Notes: generated by a model not told the origin, from the letters alone. 64,000 nucleotides of DNA from Laguncularia racemosa (GCA_037954665.1 JBBMOL010000140.1:930001-994000), one strand, 5' to 3'; positions 33,801 through 45,090 are shown, counted from the first letter of the stretch. Numbers and translations are program-made.

Positions 33801-34423
33801 CATTATATATATATATATATATATAATTCTTCCAAACTCTTTTATTCATAATTATTTTTATGCAAAGAATCTCCAAAAGCATACAATATTTAAGAGTTAT
33901 TAATCAACTTAAATATAAACTAAAAACTCATATATTTCTATAATAATCTGATACATTAGCGTCACTCCAATTTCCAATCCAATGGATATATTATGTTCAT
34001 CACCTGAAATTAAAATTCCCAAACATCAGCGAGCGGCAACACCTAGTACCATATATTATCCCATTATACTCCGACAAAGATACAAGAGCCCAATGCCATC
34101 TCTAGAAGAAAGAGATGTGATGCTTAAGTTAGTAGTGTATGTTATCCCACTACTTTGAGTGTGTTTAGCTTTTTGAAGTGATGGTGTCAAAAGGTTCCCA
34201 ATATGACAGCACAATTTTGGTAGTACAAGATGAAAGTCCACTGCAAGAGTTAGAAGATGTTGAGTTACAGAACACCCAAAAAAGTTAGATTAGCATGCCA
34301 AAGATAAAGCGCTTCCTAAGGAAAGTGGGTATCGATGCAGACGCAGCAAAGGAAAACTTCCATAGAGAACAAGTGCACTCGAAAACATTATTTGGATTTA
34401 GCATCAATGAGGAATAAGTGGAA
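33801..34423. other. Left flank of the copia insertion, no gene recognised
   Basis: Moderately complex sequence from about 34020 to the duplication TGGAA (34419-34423). Short open stretches exist in several frames (for example one around 34290-34400) but none match a family I recognise. With the copia element removed, it continues into 39223-39720, which has similar composition, so the element landed inside a single older low-copy or decayed segment. Confidence 0.4.
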
Positions 34424-34613
34424 TGTTGACATGAGTAAAGAGATAGCTATCAATAACAGAAGGATAAGAAGATAAACTTAGAAAGATTTAATTACTCCTA
34501 AATGTAATGCAGTTGTTGGGATCTATATCAGATCTTTTCCTTGTAACTAAATATATATCTTTTTCCTCCTTGAGAGAAGAATAACAGAAAACATTTTCTC
34601 CCAAAATCTGACA
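34424..34613 (+). repeat. 5' LTR of the copia element
   Basis: 190 bp, TG...CA ends. Contains a TATA-like AAATATATATC at about 34548-34558 downstream of GGATCTATATCAGATC, the likely core promoter and start area. Short LTRs of this size are common among plant copia lineages. Confidence 0.95.
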
Positions 34614-34625
34614 TGGTATCAGAGC
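34614..34625 (+). other. Primer binding site, initiator tRNA-Met type
   Basis: TGGTATCAGAGC immediately follows the LTR. This is the standard plant copia site complementary to the 3' end of initiator tRNA-Met. Confidence 0.95.
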
Positions 34626-34757
34626 ACAAACTGATCCATGAACACCACAATCATTCAATCCCTTCTTCCCTTTCTCCCTTTATAATCTTGAAACAAGAGA
34701 TTCAATATGGCTGAAGACAATAGAGCTGTCACGGTCATAAACTAAACCCTAAACCAA

Positions 34758-37700
34758 ATGGAATTACACAACCCCAACAACCTGCCAATCGGTTTCAGAT
34801 TAAACGAGAAAAATTTTAAGATTTGGTCACGAATGATAGAAGTCCATGCTGCAGGATTAAACAAACTTGGCTATTTAAATGGTCAAATCCCAAAGGCGGA
34901 CGAGAATACTAGTGAATACTTAAAATGGTATACTGAGGATGCAATGGTGCGTGGATGGCTGCTTAAAACGATGGAACCCCATCTACTTAGTCTATTCATA
35001 GATCTTCCAACAGCAAAAGATATCTGGGATAGTGTCACTCAAACGTTTTATGATGGAGCAGATGAGTCACAATATTACGAGCTGCGTTGCAAGGCAACAA
35101 GAACCAAGCAAAATGGACGTCCCCTTCACCTGTATTACGCCGAGATGAATAGCGTGTGGCAAGAAATGGATAGACGACGTCCCATTAAAATGGTATGTAC
35201 CACAGATTTGTGTGCCAGACAGGAGGAAATTCAGAAAGATAGAGTGTATGACTTTCTTGCAGGTCTGGATGAGATCTTTGATTCTATCAAGAGTGATCTT
35301 CTCCGAATGAAGTCTCTTCCAAGTATTGAAGAGTGCTTTAATATGGTTAGAAGAGAATCACAACGACAAGTAACCATGCTTAGAAAAGGGGAGATCGGAG
35401 AAGGCTCACAGATGGCAATGATTTCTAAGACCTCGAATTACAAAGGCTCTTTTCGAACTACTGAAGATACTAAGAAAGACAAGTTACGTTGCAGCCATTG
35501 CAATAGAACACGTCATACTAAAGATACATGCTTTGAAATCCATGGTTATCCTGACTGGTTTTTTGAAAAACGAAAGCAAGGTAAGGGACGAAATAGCAAA
35601 CGATCAACCCAAGCAAAGGTAGCTAACACCACATATACAGAACCAAGTGTAGCTGCTGTTGCAACAACGACAGTTGAACCTACTGAATCTGGTGAATTGC
35701 TCTCTCTAACCAACCGCATATCATTGGGCGATTCAGGTAAATTAGAAAAAATTCTTTCCGCATCTACAGCACAAGATATTGGTTGGATCATTGATTCAGG
35801 AGCAACAAAGCACATGACTTACAACAGATCCCTATTTCAGTACATGGCACCACCGCCTAAGAAACATGTTGTAACCGCTAATGGAGAGACCACCCATGTG
35901 GTTGGCGCAAAATCAATCACCCTCACTCCCACTATTTCTTTACATAATTGTTTACTTGTTCCTGCATTGTCTAATCATCTGCTATCAGTTGGCCAAATCA
36001 CAGAACAATTAGAATGTGTTGTCCTAATGTTTCCAAATTTTTGCTTGCTTCAGGATATCCGGACTCAGGCGATAATTGGGCATGGTACTAAGAGGAAAGG
36101 GTTGTACTATGTAGATGACGTTGCAACCAGTTATGTTAATCAAGTGGAAAGTCGCAGTGATGGAGATTTGAAGAATATTTGGTTATGGCATCATCAATTG
36201 GGACATACATCCTTTGGTTATTTGAAAAAGTTATTTCCATCTTTGTTTGGCAATATTTCAGAAACTTCCCTTCAATGTAATGTGTGCACTTTGGCCAAAA
36301 GCCATCGCACCTCCTATCCTTTAAGTTTAAATAAGAGAACAACACCATTTGAATTAATTCACTCAAATGTTTGGGGACCTGCTCCTAATAGTTCTAAATC
36401 TGGAATTCGATGGTTTATTACGTTTATTGACGACTGCACTCGAATGACTTGGTTATATACTATGAAACATAAAAGTGATGTATCTGCTATTTTTCCAGTC
36501 TTTTACAACATGGTTCGAACTCAATATTCTCTTCCAATAAAGATGATAAGATCTGACAATGGTGGAGAATATTTGAACGCTGTACTTTCACAATTTTTCC
36601 AAGCAAATGGCATTCTCCATGAGACTACATGTCCTCATACTCCACAGCAAAATGGAGTTGCTGAACGCAAGAACAGGCACATACTTGAAACAACAAGGGC
36701 ACTTCTTATTGGTGCAAATTTTCCTCAAACTTATTGGGTCGATGCTGTCACTTATGCCATATATCTCATAAACAGGACGCCATCACAAGTTCTATCATTT
36801 CAAACCCCACTAGAGGTGCTTGCCAAACATGTTAATGTTCCATCCTCATCACAATTGGACCCACGAGTTTTTGGGTGTGTAGCTTATGTTCATCTCCCCA
36901 AGAATCAACGCACTAAACTTGATCCTTGTACAGTGCGATGTGTCTTTCTCGGTTTCCATCCTCAAAAACATGGCTATAGATGCTACCATCCTTCCACCTG
37001 TCGTATGTATGTTAGCATGGATGTCACCTTATCAGAGACAAAATATTTCTTTACTGATCAAACTATCTCCAGTTCTCAGGGGGAGATACTTCATGATAAC
37101 TACAGTTGGATTGATCTTCCTCAACTAAACGAACAAGACCTTCCTGTTGTATGTAATGAAGACAGTGGGTCAGGGGGAGAAATTCATCAACAAAATGGAC
37201 AAGACATTCCTGGTGTAATTGTCACTCCTGATGAAGACGCCCTATCCTCTCCTCAAGTACACGCTCAAGAGCCAACGGATATCCCTGACGTAAGTACTCC
37301 TGAAAACTTTAATCTATTACCTACATCAACTTTTACTTTACCTCCTAGACAGAATCGTGGGAAACCACCGGATAGGTACTCTCCTAATGGGAAAGCAAAG
37401 TATGAAATCACCAGGTATGTCTCCACTCACAGGCTCTCATCACCACATCAAGCTTTTGTAACTCAAATGGACAGTATAAAGATACCTACAAATGTCAAAG
37501 AAGCTCTAGAAAATCCAAAATGGGCAGAAGCAATGCAAGTTGAAATGGATGCACTGCAAGAAAATGGCACGTGGAACATTGTACCCCTTCCACCAAGTAA
37601 AAAACCAGTCGGATGCAAATGGATATTCACACTCAAGCATAAAGCAGATGGAACGATTGAGCGATACAAGGCAAGATTGGTGGCAAAGGGATACACACAA

Positions 37701-39020
37701 TCATATGGTATTGATTACCAAGAAACCTTTGCTCCAGTTGCAAAAATGAATACAGTTAGGATCCTATTATCATTAGCTGCAAATTTCAATTGGCCGCTCA
37801 AGAAGTTTGATGTAAAAAATGCTTTTTTACATGGGGACTTAGAAGAGGAAGTGTATATGCATATTCCTCCTGGGTTTAATACTTCACAGTCGGGAGACAA
37901 AGTGTGTAAATTGCGGAAAGCTTTGTATGGGTTGAAACAGTCACCAAGAGCATGGTTCGGAAAATTCACTGAGGCTATGAAAAGAAATGGGTATCATCAA
38001 GCAAATGCAGATCATACCTTGTTCATTAAACACAATAATGGCAAAGTTACTCTTCTCATCATCTACGTAGATGATATGATTGTAACAGGTGATGATAGAG
38101 AAGAAATAAGAAACCTACAAACCTACCTATCTACTGAATTTGAAATGAAAGATTTAGGAGGATTGAAATATTTCTTAGGGATTGAAGTGGCAAGATCTAA
38201 AGAAGGTATATACTTGTCACAACGAAAATATATATTGGATCTCTTATCTGAAACAGGTATGGTAGACTGCAAACCTGCTCAAACTCCTATTGTTCAGAAT
38301 CATCGCCTGGCCATTTACCCGGATCAAGTTCCAACAAACAAGGATCGATATCAAAGGTTGGTAGGGAGGTTAATCTACTTGTCCCATACACGGCCAAACA
38401 TTGCCTATGCTGTCAGTGTGTTAAGTCAGTTTATGCACGAACCTACTGAGGATCACATGGATGCAGTTATGAGGCTTTTGCGTTATCTGAAAGGGACACC
38501 TGGAAAGGGGCTAACCTTTAAGAAGCATGGGCATATGGAAGTAAAAGGGTATACTGATGCAGATTGGGCTGGAAATATCACAGATCGTCGATCAACTTCT
38601 GGGTACTTGACGTTTGTTGGTGGGAATCTTGTCACATGGAGAAGTAGAAAACAAATTGTTACGGCAAGGTCATCAGCAGAAGCAGAGTATAGAGGCATGG
38701 TTCATGGAGTGTCAGAACTATTATGGATTAGATTGTTGCTTATCGAGATAGGTATTCCACCTCAAGAACCGATGCTCTTGTATTGTGATAATAATGCAGC
38801 GCGGGAAATAGCAAATAATCCAGTACAACATGATCGAACTAAACACATTGAAGTAGATAGACACTTCATCAAGGAAAAGCTTAACCAAAGGCTGATTAAC
38901 ATTCTTTTTATTTGTTCTAAAGAGCAGTTGGCAGATGTTTTAACACACGGAGTTTCAGTAGAAGTTTTTCATAAAACACTAGACAAGTTGGGCTTAGAAG
39001 ACATCTTCGCACCTACTTGA
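34758..39020 (+). CDS. Copia gag-pol polyprotein, 1420 aa
   Basis: One uninterrupted frame encodes, in order: copia gag (about residues 1-230), a CCHC knuckle (CSHCNRTRHTKDTC, from C245), aspartic protease (WIIDSGATKHM, D346), GAG-pre-integrase with HHQLGHTSF and CNVC, the integrase core, reverse transcriptase (FDVKNAFLHGDL; YVDD at 1103-1106), and RNase H (DADWAG, SSAEAEYRG, YCDNNAA). Length is normal for a copia polyprotein. Two oddities: the first acidic integrase residue is Asn (N537, in LIHSNVWGP) whereas D600 and E636 (spacing D-X35-E) are kept; and an upstream in-frame ATG at 34707 is cut off by TAA at 34743-34745, so the frame now begins 17 codons later. Reverse transcription functions look intact, but integration by its own integrase is doubtful. 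Confidence 0.97.
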   Translation: MELHNPNNLPIGFRLNEKNFKIWSRMIEVHAAGLNKLGYLNGQIPKADENTSEYLKWYTEDAMVRGWLLKTMEPHLLSLFIDLPTAKDIWDSVTQTFYDGADESQYYELRCKATRTKQNGRPLHLYYAEMNSVWQEMDRRRPIKMVCTTDLCARQEEIQKDRVYDFLAGLDEIFDSIKSDLLRMKSLPSIEECFNMVRRESQRQVTMLRKGEIGEGSQMAMISKTSNYKGSFRTTEDTKKDKLRCSHCNRTRHTKDTCFEIHGYPDWFFEKRKQGKGRNSKRSTQAKVANTTYTEPSVAAVATTTVEPTESGELLSLTNRISLGDSGKLEKILSASTAQDIGWIIDSGATKHMTYNRSLFQYMAPPPKKHVVTANGETTHVVGAKSITLTPTISLHNCLLVPALSNHLLSVGQITEQLECVVLMFPNFCLLQDIRTQAIIGHGTKRKGLYYVDDVATSYVNQVESRSDGDLKNIWLWHHQLGHTSFGYLKKLFPSLFGNISETSLQCNVCTLAKSHRTSYPLSLNKRTTPFELIHSNVWGPAPNSSKSGIRWFITFIDDCTRMTWLYTMKHKSDVSAIFPVFYNMVRTQYSLPIKMIRSDNGGEYLNAVLSQFFQANGILHETTCPHTPQQNGVAERKNRHILETTRALLIGANFPQTYWVDAVTYAIYLINRTPSQVLSFQTPLEVLAKHVNVPSSSQLDPRVFGCVAYVHLPKNQRTKLDPCTVRCVFLGFHPQKHGYRCYHPSTCRMYVSMDVTLSETKYFFTDQTISSSQGEILHDNYSWIDLPQLNEQDLPVVCNEDSGSGGEIHQQNGQDIPGVIVTPDEDALSSPQVHAQEPTDIPDVSTPENFNLLPTSTFTLPPRQNRGKPPDRYSPNGKAKYEITRYVSTHRLSSPHQAFVTQMDSIKIPTNVKEALENPKWAEAMQVEMDALQENGTWNIVPLPPSKKPVGCKWIFTLKHKADGTIERYKARLVAKGYTQSYGIDYQETFAPVAKMNTVRILLSLAANFNWPLKKFDVKNAFLHGDLEEEVYMHIPPGFNTSQSGDKVCKLRKALYGLKQSPRAWFGKFTEAMKRNGYHQANADHTLFIKHNNGKVTLLIIYVDDMIVTGDDREEIRNLQTYLSTEFEMKDLGGLKYFLGIEVARSKEGIYLSQRKYILDLLSETGMVDCKPAQTPIVQNHRLAIYPDQVPTNKDRYQRLVGRLIYLSHTRPNIAYAVSVLSQFMHEPTEDHMDAVMRLLRYLKGTPGKGLTFKKHGHMEVKGYTDADWAGNITDRRSTSGYLTFVGGNLVTWRSRKQIVTARSSAEAEYRGMVHGVSELLWIRLLLIEIGIPPQEPMLLYCDNNAAREIANNPVQHDRTKHIEVDRHFIKEKLNQRLINILFICSKEQLADVLTHGVSVEVFHKTLDKLGLEDIFAPT

Positions 39021-39027
39021 GGGGGAG

Positions 39028-39217
39028 TGTTGACATGAGTAAAGAGATAGCTATCAATAACAGAAGGATAAGAAGATAAACTTAGAAAGATTTAGTTACT
39101 CTTAAATGTAATACAGTTGTTGGGATCTATATCAGATCTTTTCCTTGTAACTAAATATATATCTTTTTCCTCCCTGAGAGAAGAATAACAGAAAATATTT
39201 TCTCCCAAAATCTGACA
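39028..39217 (+). repeat. 3' LTR of the copia element
   Basis: 190 bp, same ends as the 5' LTR, preceded by polypurine GAGGGGGAG and followed by the duplication TGGAA (39218-39222). Five transitions separate it from the 5' copy. Confidence 0.95.
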
Positions 39218-39222
39218 TGGAA

Positions 39223-40325
39223 TATATGCTCTTGCAATGTCGATGCACTAGGCCTCACTTATGTGCCATCTACCATAAATAAATGATGATTGAACAAGTA
39301 GAGCTATATTGTAGCATCCAATTGCTCTCGAGAAGCTATTATCAAATATTGCTGGAATTATCTAGTGTACACAAAAGTAGATACTATCTTTTCAACCATA
39401 AACAACATCCACAAGAGAAGTGGTTCTGCCATTAGAATAGTTTCAGATAAATATAATCTCTACAAAGCTACAAGCCCATGATTGCAAGAAGTTTTCTCAT
39501 CCTGAACCTCAACAAGGTCGCCTCCACCTTAAACGCAGATGGTGCCTCTGACCATGTCAAGGTAGAGTAGGAGTTGGGAGTCATTACGATGGACCAGGAA
39601 AGGTGTCCTAGTTACCAGTATGAACATGAGTATTGAAGGCAATTAAGTTGAAAAGTTACATTAGCCCAAACCATCAGGAAAGGACCACAGATGGTAATGC
39701 CAAGATATTGGCAGTGTTGTTTTGGTTAGAAAAGTTTTAGGGTCTTACAAACCCTGGCACGATATTATAGTGGATAATATGAAATTGCACGTGTGCCCTT
39801 GATTGATACGGGTAATTTATTCTAATACTCTCCCTTAGTACTATATTCAGTTGCATAATATATGTACCTTCTAAACAGAGTTCCTCACCAAGACTGCTCT
39901 TCTGACATAAATGGTCACGCAGGTCTACTTTATTGTGCATATTGTGTTTGCTGCTATTTCCTTTCAAGTAACAACATGAGCATCTGCGTACAACCCGTTT
40001 GAGCTTCAGATTCAGACCAAGAAACTTGTAGTGGCAATGGGTTAAAATATCATGAGTTAAAAGAAAAAAAGGAAAGAAGAAAGAACTCAATCGGAGTTGA
40101 CTTCTAGTAGCCATAATTTTGTACAGAAACTAATGTATTATTGATCTAGATAAAACGACGAATACAGAGGGAAGACAGTACTTGATCACTGCTTCAACTT
40201 TCTACTAATGTACTCTAATCATGTATCACTTACAGCGGGTTGCTGATGTAATTAACACTAAGCATACAACAGTGGCTGCATAAATGCGAAGTCAAAAACA
40301 CTGACTCTGAGTGCCTGATAAGTTG
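39223..40325. other. Between copia element and WNK gene
   Basis: 39223-39720 is the right flank of the copia insertion, moderately complex and without a recognised gene. 39780-40325 holds the expected 3' flank and 3'UTR of the minus-strand WNK gene. The open stretch 39737-40114 (-) has no domain. Confidence 0.4.
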
Positions 40326-41829
40326 TTAAGCTGTTGGGTCAGTTTCATCGTCATTAAGTTCATAAAAAAAGGGGTCCTTTAGAAGATCAGAGGCCGAGGG
40401 TCTAGCCCTTGGTTGAGCTATGCATTTCTGAATAAAAGCCTTTACTTCTGGATCTGTCACCTTGTCCATTGCTCGAGGCTGCACCCCAGATGTTACCTTT
40501 CTATATATCTTAGCAATACTGTTACATTCACAATATGGTATCTCTAGCGTCACCATCTCAAGTAAGCACATCCCAAAGGAGTAAATATCCACCATTTCCG
40601 TGTAATCCTCCTCAAACAACTCTGGTGCCATATACTCAGGAGTACCTAACAATGAATGTGCTGTATGGCTCTTACCCACAATTGCCGCTAACCCCAGATC
40701 ACCAATTTTCACCTGTAAACACCAAAATTATTGCTCTTTAAGTTCTCAAGTAGAAGGCCATAGGGAAAAGCGGGAGAAATTAAATAAAAACCAATAAAAG
40801 CTTTATTCAATTGAAAAGAAAGCTTAAATTTCAGAATAATTATCAAGATCTGCATAACGATAGCTCCAGTCCAATCAAAACCAGGAAGCCTTTTCCTATA
40901 TAAGCTATACCTGAATATTGACTACAGTAACAGCTAGGGAGAGTAGATGACAAAGATACACGCTTAGTGTGTTTGAACTTTATTAATCTTTAATGCTAAA
41001 CAAGCTATTATTGTGCAGCCATTTCTAATTTCAGCACACCCTTCCTTCTCCAACCCCCAAAACCGCACCTCCCCACCACCCACACCCCCAGCCCAAAAGG
41101 GAGGGCCATGCAAACTTCAAGTTATTCCTGAAGCAAATTGCTAAGGGAGTTTTTTTTTCTTTTCTTAATAGAAAAGACAAATGGTTTATTTGAAAAGCAG
41201 ACCTACACCAATTAGAAAACCAACTAATAAAGTGTTGCATACTGAAAGGACTAAAAATTGTGAAGACAAAATGTCACTATAACTAAAACGGACATAGTTC
41301 TTCATGATTGAGATAAAAACAGTACCTGGCCGATGTTCCCATTGATGAAGATGTTGCTGCAATTAAGATCTCGGTGAATAATACATGGCTCATGTGTATG
41401 TAGATAATCTAGTCCCTCAAGAATTTGTTTTGACCACTTCTTCAAGGCCTTAATTGAAACATGGCGATGCTTCTTCCGGTAATTTCTCAAGTTTCCGGAC
41501 GTACACACCTCAGTAATGAAATTCAAAGTGTTGTGTTGCACATCCTTCCATACATTATGACAAACAATGATATATTTGTTATTCAATGTGCTAAGCAACT
41601 TAACTTCTGAATGAAGCCTGTTGATGAACACTGGATCATCATGGAAGTTCACCAACCTAACCTGATTCCAAGCCACCTCTATGCCTTCCTCTTGATCAAA
41701 TGCTCTATAAACTTTTTTCACAGCACCATGTCCGAGTAAGTTGCTGTACCGCCCAAACCGTCCAGTTGGATCTACTTCCACATACGGTTCCACATCACGA
41801 TCATTTGCATCAGAATTTGCAGCCGGCAT
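40326..41829 (-). CDS. WNK11: WNK-family serine/threonine kinase, WNK11-type
   Basis: Two coding exons, 41829-41326 and 40712-40326, joined by a 613-bp GT-AG intron, give 296 residues, the size of the short WNK11 class that lacks the long C-terminal region of other WNKs. The kinase domain fills the protein. WNK hallmarks: glycine loop LGHGAVKKVYRAF with the catalytic Lys in this loop (K38/K39) and EVAWNQV at 51-57 where ordinary kinases have Lys. The catalytic loop is HRDLNCSNIF (152-161), with Asn instead of the usual Lys of HRDLK, as I recall for Arabidopsis WNK11. The metal motif is GDLG (172-175), the activation segment is SLLGTPEYMAPEL (S188 the likely activating Ser), and the end is QPRARPSASDLL. 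The ATG at 41827-41829 is the first in the exon. Plant WNKs act in flowering, ion and stress signalling; its exact role here is unknown. Confidence 0.95.
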
Positions 41830-43038
41830 GTTTAATATCAGGCACAAACCTCAAATACTGAATAAAACTTTTAATCAGGCCCTTTTGAAAAAGTTGCTAG
41901 TCCTAACAATATCATGTTCTAGTGCAAATTCTGCATATAAGGGATAAATAATTGACAAAAATAGCTGGTAAAGCAGAAGCTAACCAAAGGATTCAATTTG
42001 ACATAACAGTTTCGCTACTGTGCAGAAACAGATAAATAATGTAATCAATTTTCAAGTAAATCCATAAAAATTGATAGAGAGCGTTCTACTACTAGCAAAA
42101 CATAGCCAACAATGACCAGAGAAGATGCAATAAGACTTATGTTTTCTAGGTCCTTCTGTTTTCCTGGAAAATGCCATCAAGTTTTTTAAACAGATTAAAA
42201 AGTATATTGACTCGTCGCAAACATGTTCTTATCAAGGAAAATATTTTCCAATCACAGAACCACGATCAAGAAAAGTAGAAATTGACCGCTGCTACCATTA
42301 CAGTCAATACACACTATTGGTCATGATTGCCATCCTAATATCCAACCATCATAGCATAGATAAGACCTCAATAGCAAAGCCTTGTAGAACAGGTTAGTTC
42401 ACACGGTTATTGGACTTAAAGAATGCTTATGCTTTAGAAATAAAATGAAAGACGTACTCGAATCAAAGCCGATGCATCATGAACATTAAGCAACATCAGC
42501 ATTTCAAGTAATCATCATTCACAATTACAATAGAAACTCAATTGTTTCAACTTCCAATCATTTCGTTTCATTTCAATTTAGCTGAAGCCAAACAAATCTC
42601 TTGTTTGGGTCACCGAGGGAAAAATAAAACGAACTAACATAATTCGTTAGGTTTTCATAATTTGTACACCTTTACGAAAAACTAAACGTGTAGACATCTT
42701 TACAAGTGCACTAGAAACCTATAACATTTTCCTATATATTAATTGAAATTTACATAGAAATCCGACTTGCAAGATTCCTAATTTTCCAAAGAGGGCATAA
42801 GTAAATACAAATTGATGAGAATTCGTATAGAATTAACTCAAGTTGGATAAGAGCTTCGAGTTAGTAAACACTAAACAAATTCATAGTTGTCATGCCAAAA
42901 CCGATCTATATCTATATGTTAATATCAACATTACCAAGAAATGTATGCATGTAATCTGATAGCATAAGTTTTGTTCATGAATGGTGTATGCATGAGAACA
43001 AAGTAAAGGTCGAAAGAGGAGATACCTTCAAACAGAGG

Positions 43039-43073
<35 letters not shown>

Positions 43074-43160
43074 AAGAGGGGATGAAGGGACAGAGACAGA
43101 GACAGAGACAGAGATAGAGAAAGAGAGAAAGAGAGAGAGAGAGTGGTGAATATATATAGA
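41830..43160 (-). promoter_or_regulatory. WNK gene 5' leader, UTR intron and TATA box
   Basis: The coding exon begins at an acceptor TTATTCAG just above 41857. A matching donor GAAG|GTATCT lies at about 43026, so a ~1.17-kb intron separates it from a non-coding first exon. That exon is almost pure CT repeat on the minus strand (GA at 43036-43140 on plus), a common plant leader feature. A TATATATA box sits at 43151-43158, placing the start near 43120. The intron limits are inferred from consensus only. Confidence 0.6.
43036..43070 (+). repeat. (GA)n microsatellite in WNK leader
   Basis: An uninterrupted run of GA units, followed by GAGACA and AGAGAA variants to about 43142. Within the predicted first exon of the WNK gene, so length changes would alter its 5'UTR. 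Confidence 0.9.
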
Positions 43161-45043
43161 GAGAGAGCTTGAGAAGCCGCAGACACGGATTCCGGAGGAC
43201 GTTGTCTCATTTTACCACGACTAAACCGAAAAGTTTATTGGTTTACGGCTTTTCTTAATCATGTTGAAAATTATATTCTTTTTATTTTGTTATTATATCT
43301 GAAAGAGGATTTAAATTTAATTTATTATTAGTGTTATGTTATCAAATTTTAATTTTTTTAAATATTATTTTAGCTTTTTTTTCATTTTTACTCTGCTTAA
43401 TTGATATAATTATTTATTGTAAATTATATATTCACAATTCTATCTTATCCAACTATAGACTAATACAAACTTAAAAACACCGTAAATTCAACATATTTTT
43501 ATTTAATTAGCCTTCATCAAAAGGTTAAGGAATATGAACAAAAATAACATACATGAACAAAGTGAAAAGTTACAAAAACTAAAATCGAAAGAAAATGATA
43601 ATACAAATCGGTAAAATGAAAGACATAACAGCTTAGTTATATAATTAAAAATGATAAATAAATTAACATAGTAAAAAAGTATAAAATTTTAGCTATCTTT
43701 CTTATAATTAGCCCTTAAAAATTAGAATCTAGACGTTATATATTTACTATTATTCAATCCTCTCAATTTACATTATGTAAAAGGGTAGGAAAAAGAAAAG
43801 AAACTAGGATAGAAAGGAATGAATATCGAATATTAGCATTAAGACCTTACAGTCTCAATATTCAATTTAAGCTTTTATCATAAGCAGTAAAATTGATACT
43901 TTGAAATAAACTCTTTTATTTACCATTAATATATTTAAGCCATCAAAACTATATGTTGTTTATTCTTTTTATTCTCTTTAAGTCACCTCTCAAGTGTTAT
44001 TATTAGACTCTTTTTTTTCATGCACACATATGTGGCTATTGCAATTAAATTCTTATATCTATAACGATAAAATGTATATAGAATAAAGGGTACTTATTTA
44101 CAATTAACCCTATAGAAAATTATTTTACTCCAAGAATTGCGGGCAATAAGTTGAGCAATTTATTCTTTATGTAATCCAAGAATGGAATTTTGCTTTTTTA
44201 TTTTATACCTTGTATGTGGAATGTACAAAAAAAATTAAACAAAAATTTGTGGAAAAGTATAATGTATCACGACATTTTTTAGGAGGCTAAAGGAAAATAA
44301 TTTTACATTTCTTCTTTATTTTGTGAAACATATATTTAAATTTAAAACATCTAAAGAATACCTTTTATCTTTTACTCCAAGAACATCCTTTAATAAAAAT
44401 ATATATTTATATAATTATTGTTTAGCAAATGATAAGAATCAATCAGTCACTTACAATCTAATGGTATAAAATATCATTCTGCTATTAGATCATAGAGAAC
44501 CAGCTTCTACACTTTTTTTTTTTTTTTTGTTCCCTCCATTTCCCATAATATATATATGATTAATATGAATCACGGTAATCCAGTTTAAATCACGTGAAGT
44601 TGGCGTCAGAAAGGGATTTCAAGCACGTGGTTATTTCAATAGCCCATGGCTCCCAAGTCCCAATAGCGCTGCATGGAATGGACCCGCAGCGAGCTTTAAA
44701 GCAATCACGAGATGCCAGCAGCCAGGACAAGCTTTTTGTTTTCCTTTTGAAGGTGGGGGTTAAGCCACGGTTGTTGTGGCGCGCCAACACCAGTGCAGTG
44801 GCTAAGTTGGTAGTAGGACGGAACACGGTCTATTCATTGTTGGTGGATGATCTTGTACGTATTCTCATAAATGGCTTGTGATTTTGAGGACATCATGTTT
44901 CCAAAATTAAAGAGAAATCCATAAAATTATATAAAACTTCGAAATAGAATACAAGTAAAAAATCACCCCTTATAATATTATTGATACGTTTTAAAACTAA
45001 ATATGCAGGATGACTATAATAAAACTCATAACAACTAAAAATC

Positions 45044-45046
<3 letters not shown>

Positions 45047-45090
<44 letters not shown>
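45047..45090. repeat. (TA)22 microsatellite
   Basis: 44 bp of uninterrupted TA dinucleotide, the longest of several in the window (others: 45503-45528, 48127-48157, 59603-59636). Confidence 0.95.

Larger units (their letters stand above)
34424..39217 (+). mobile_element. Complete Ty1/copia LTR retrotransposon
   Basis: A structurally complete 4794-bp element: 190-bp LTRs at 34424-34613 and 39028-39217 (TGTTGACATG ... AATCTGACA), exact 5-bp target duplication TGGAA (34419-34423, 39218-39222), primer binding site TGGTATCAGAGC (34614-34625), one long polyprotein frame, and polypurine tract GAGGGGGAG (39019-39027). The LTRs differ at five positions, all transitions, about 2.6%, so insertion is fairly recent on a plant time scale. 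The element is on the plus strand, opposite to the three host genes. Confidence 0.97.

Noticed and set aside
41839..41847. Earlier in-frame start for the WNK kinase
   Set aside because: The codon at 41845-41847 is TTG, not ATG; the first ATG in the exon is at 41827-41829, which also matches the usual WNK11 N-terminus.
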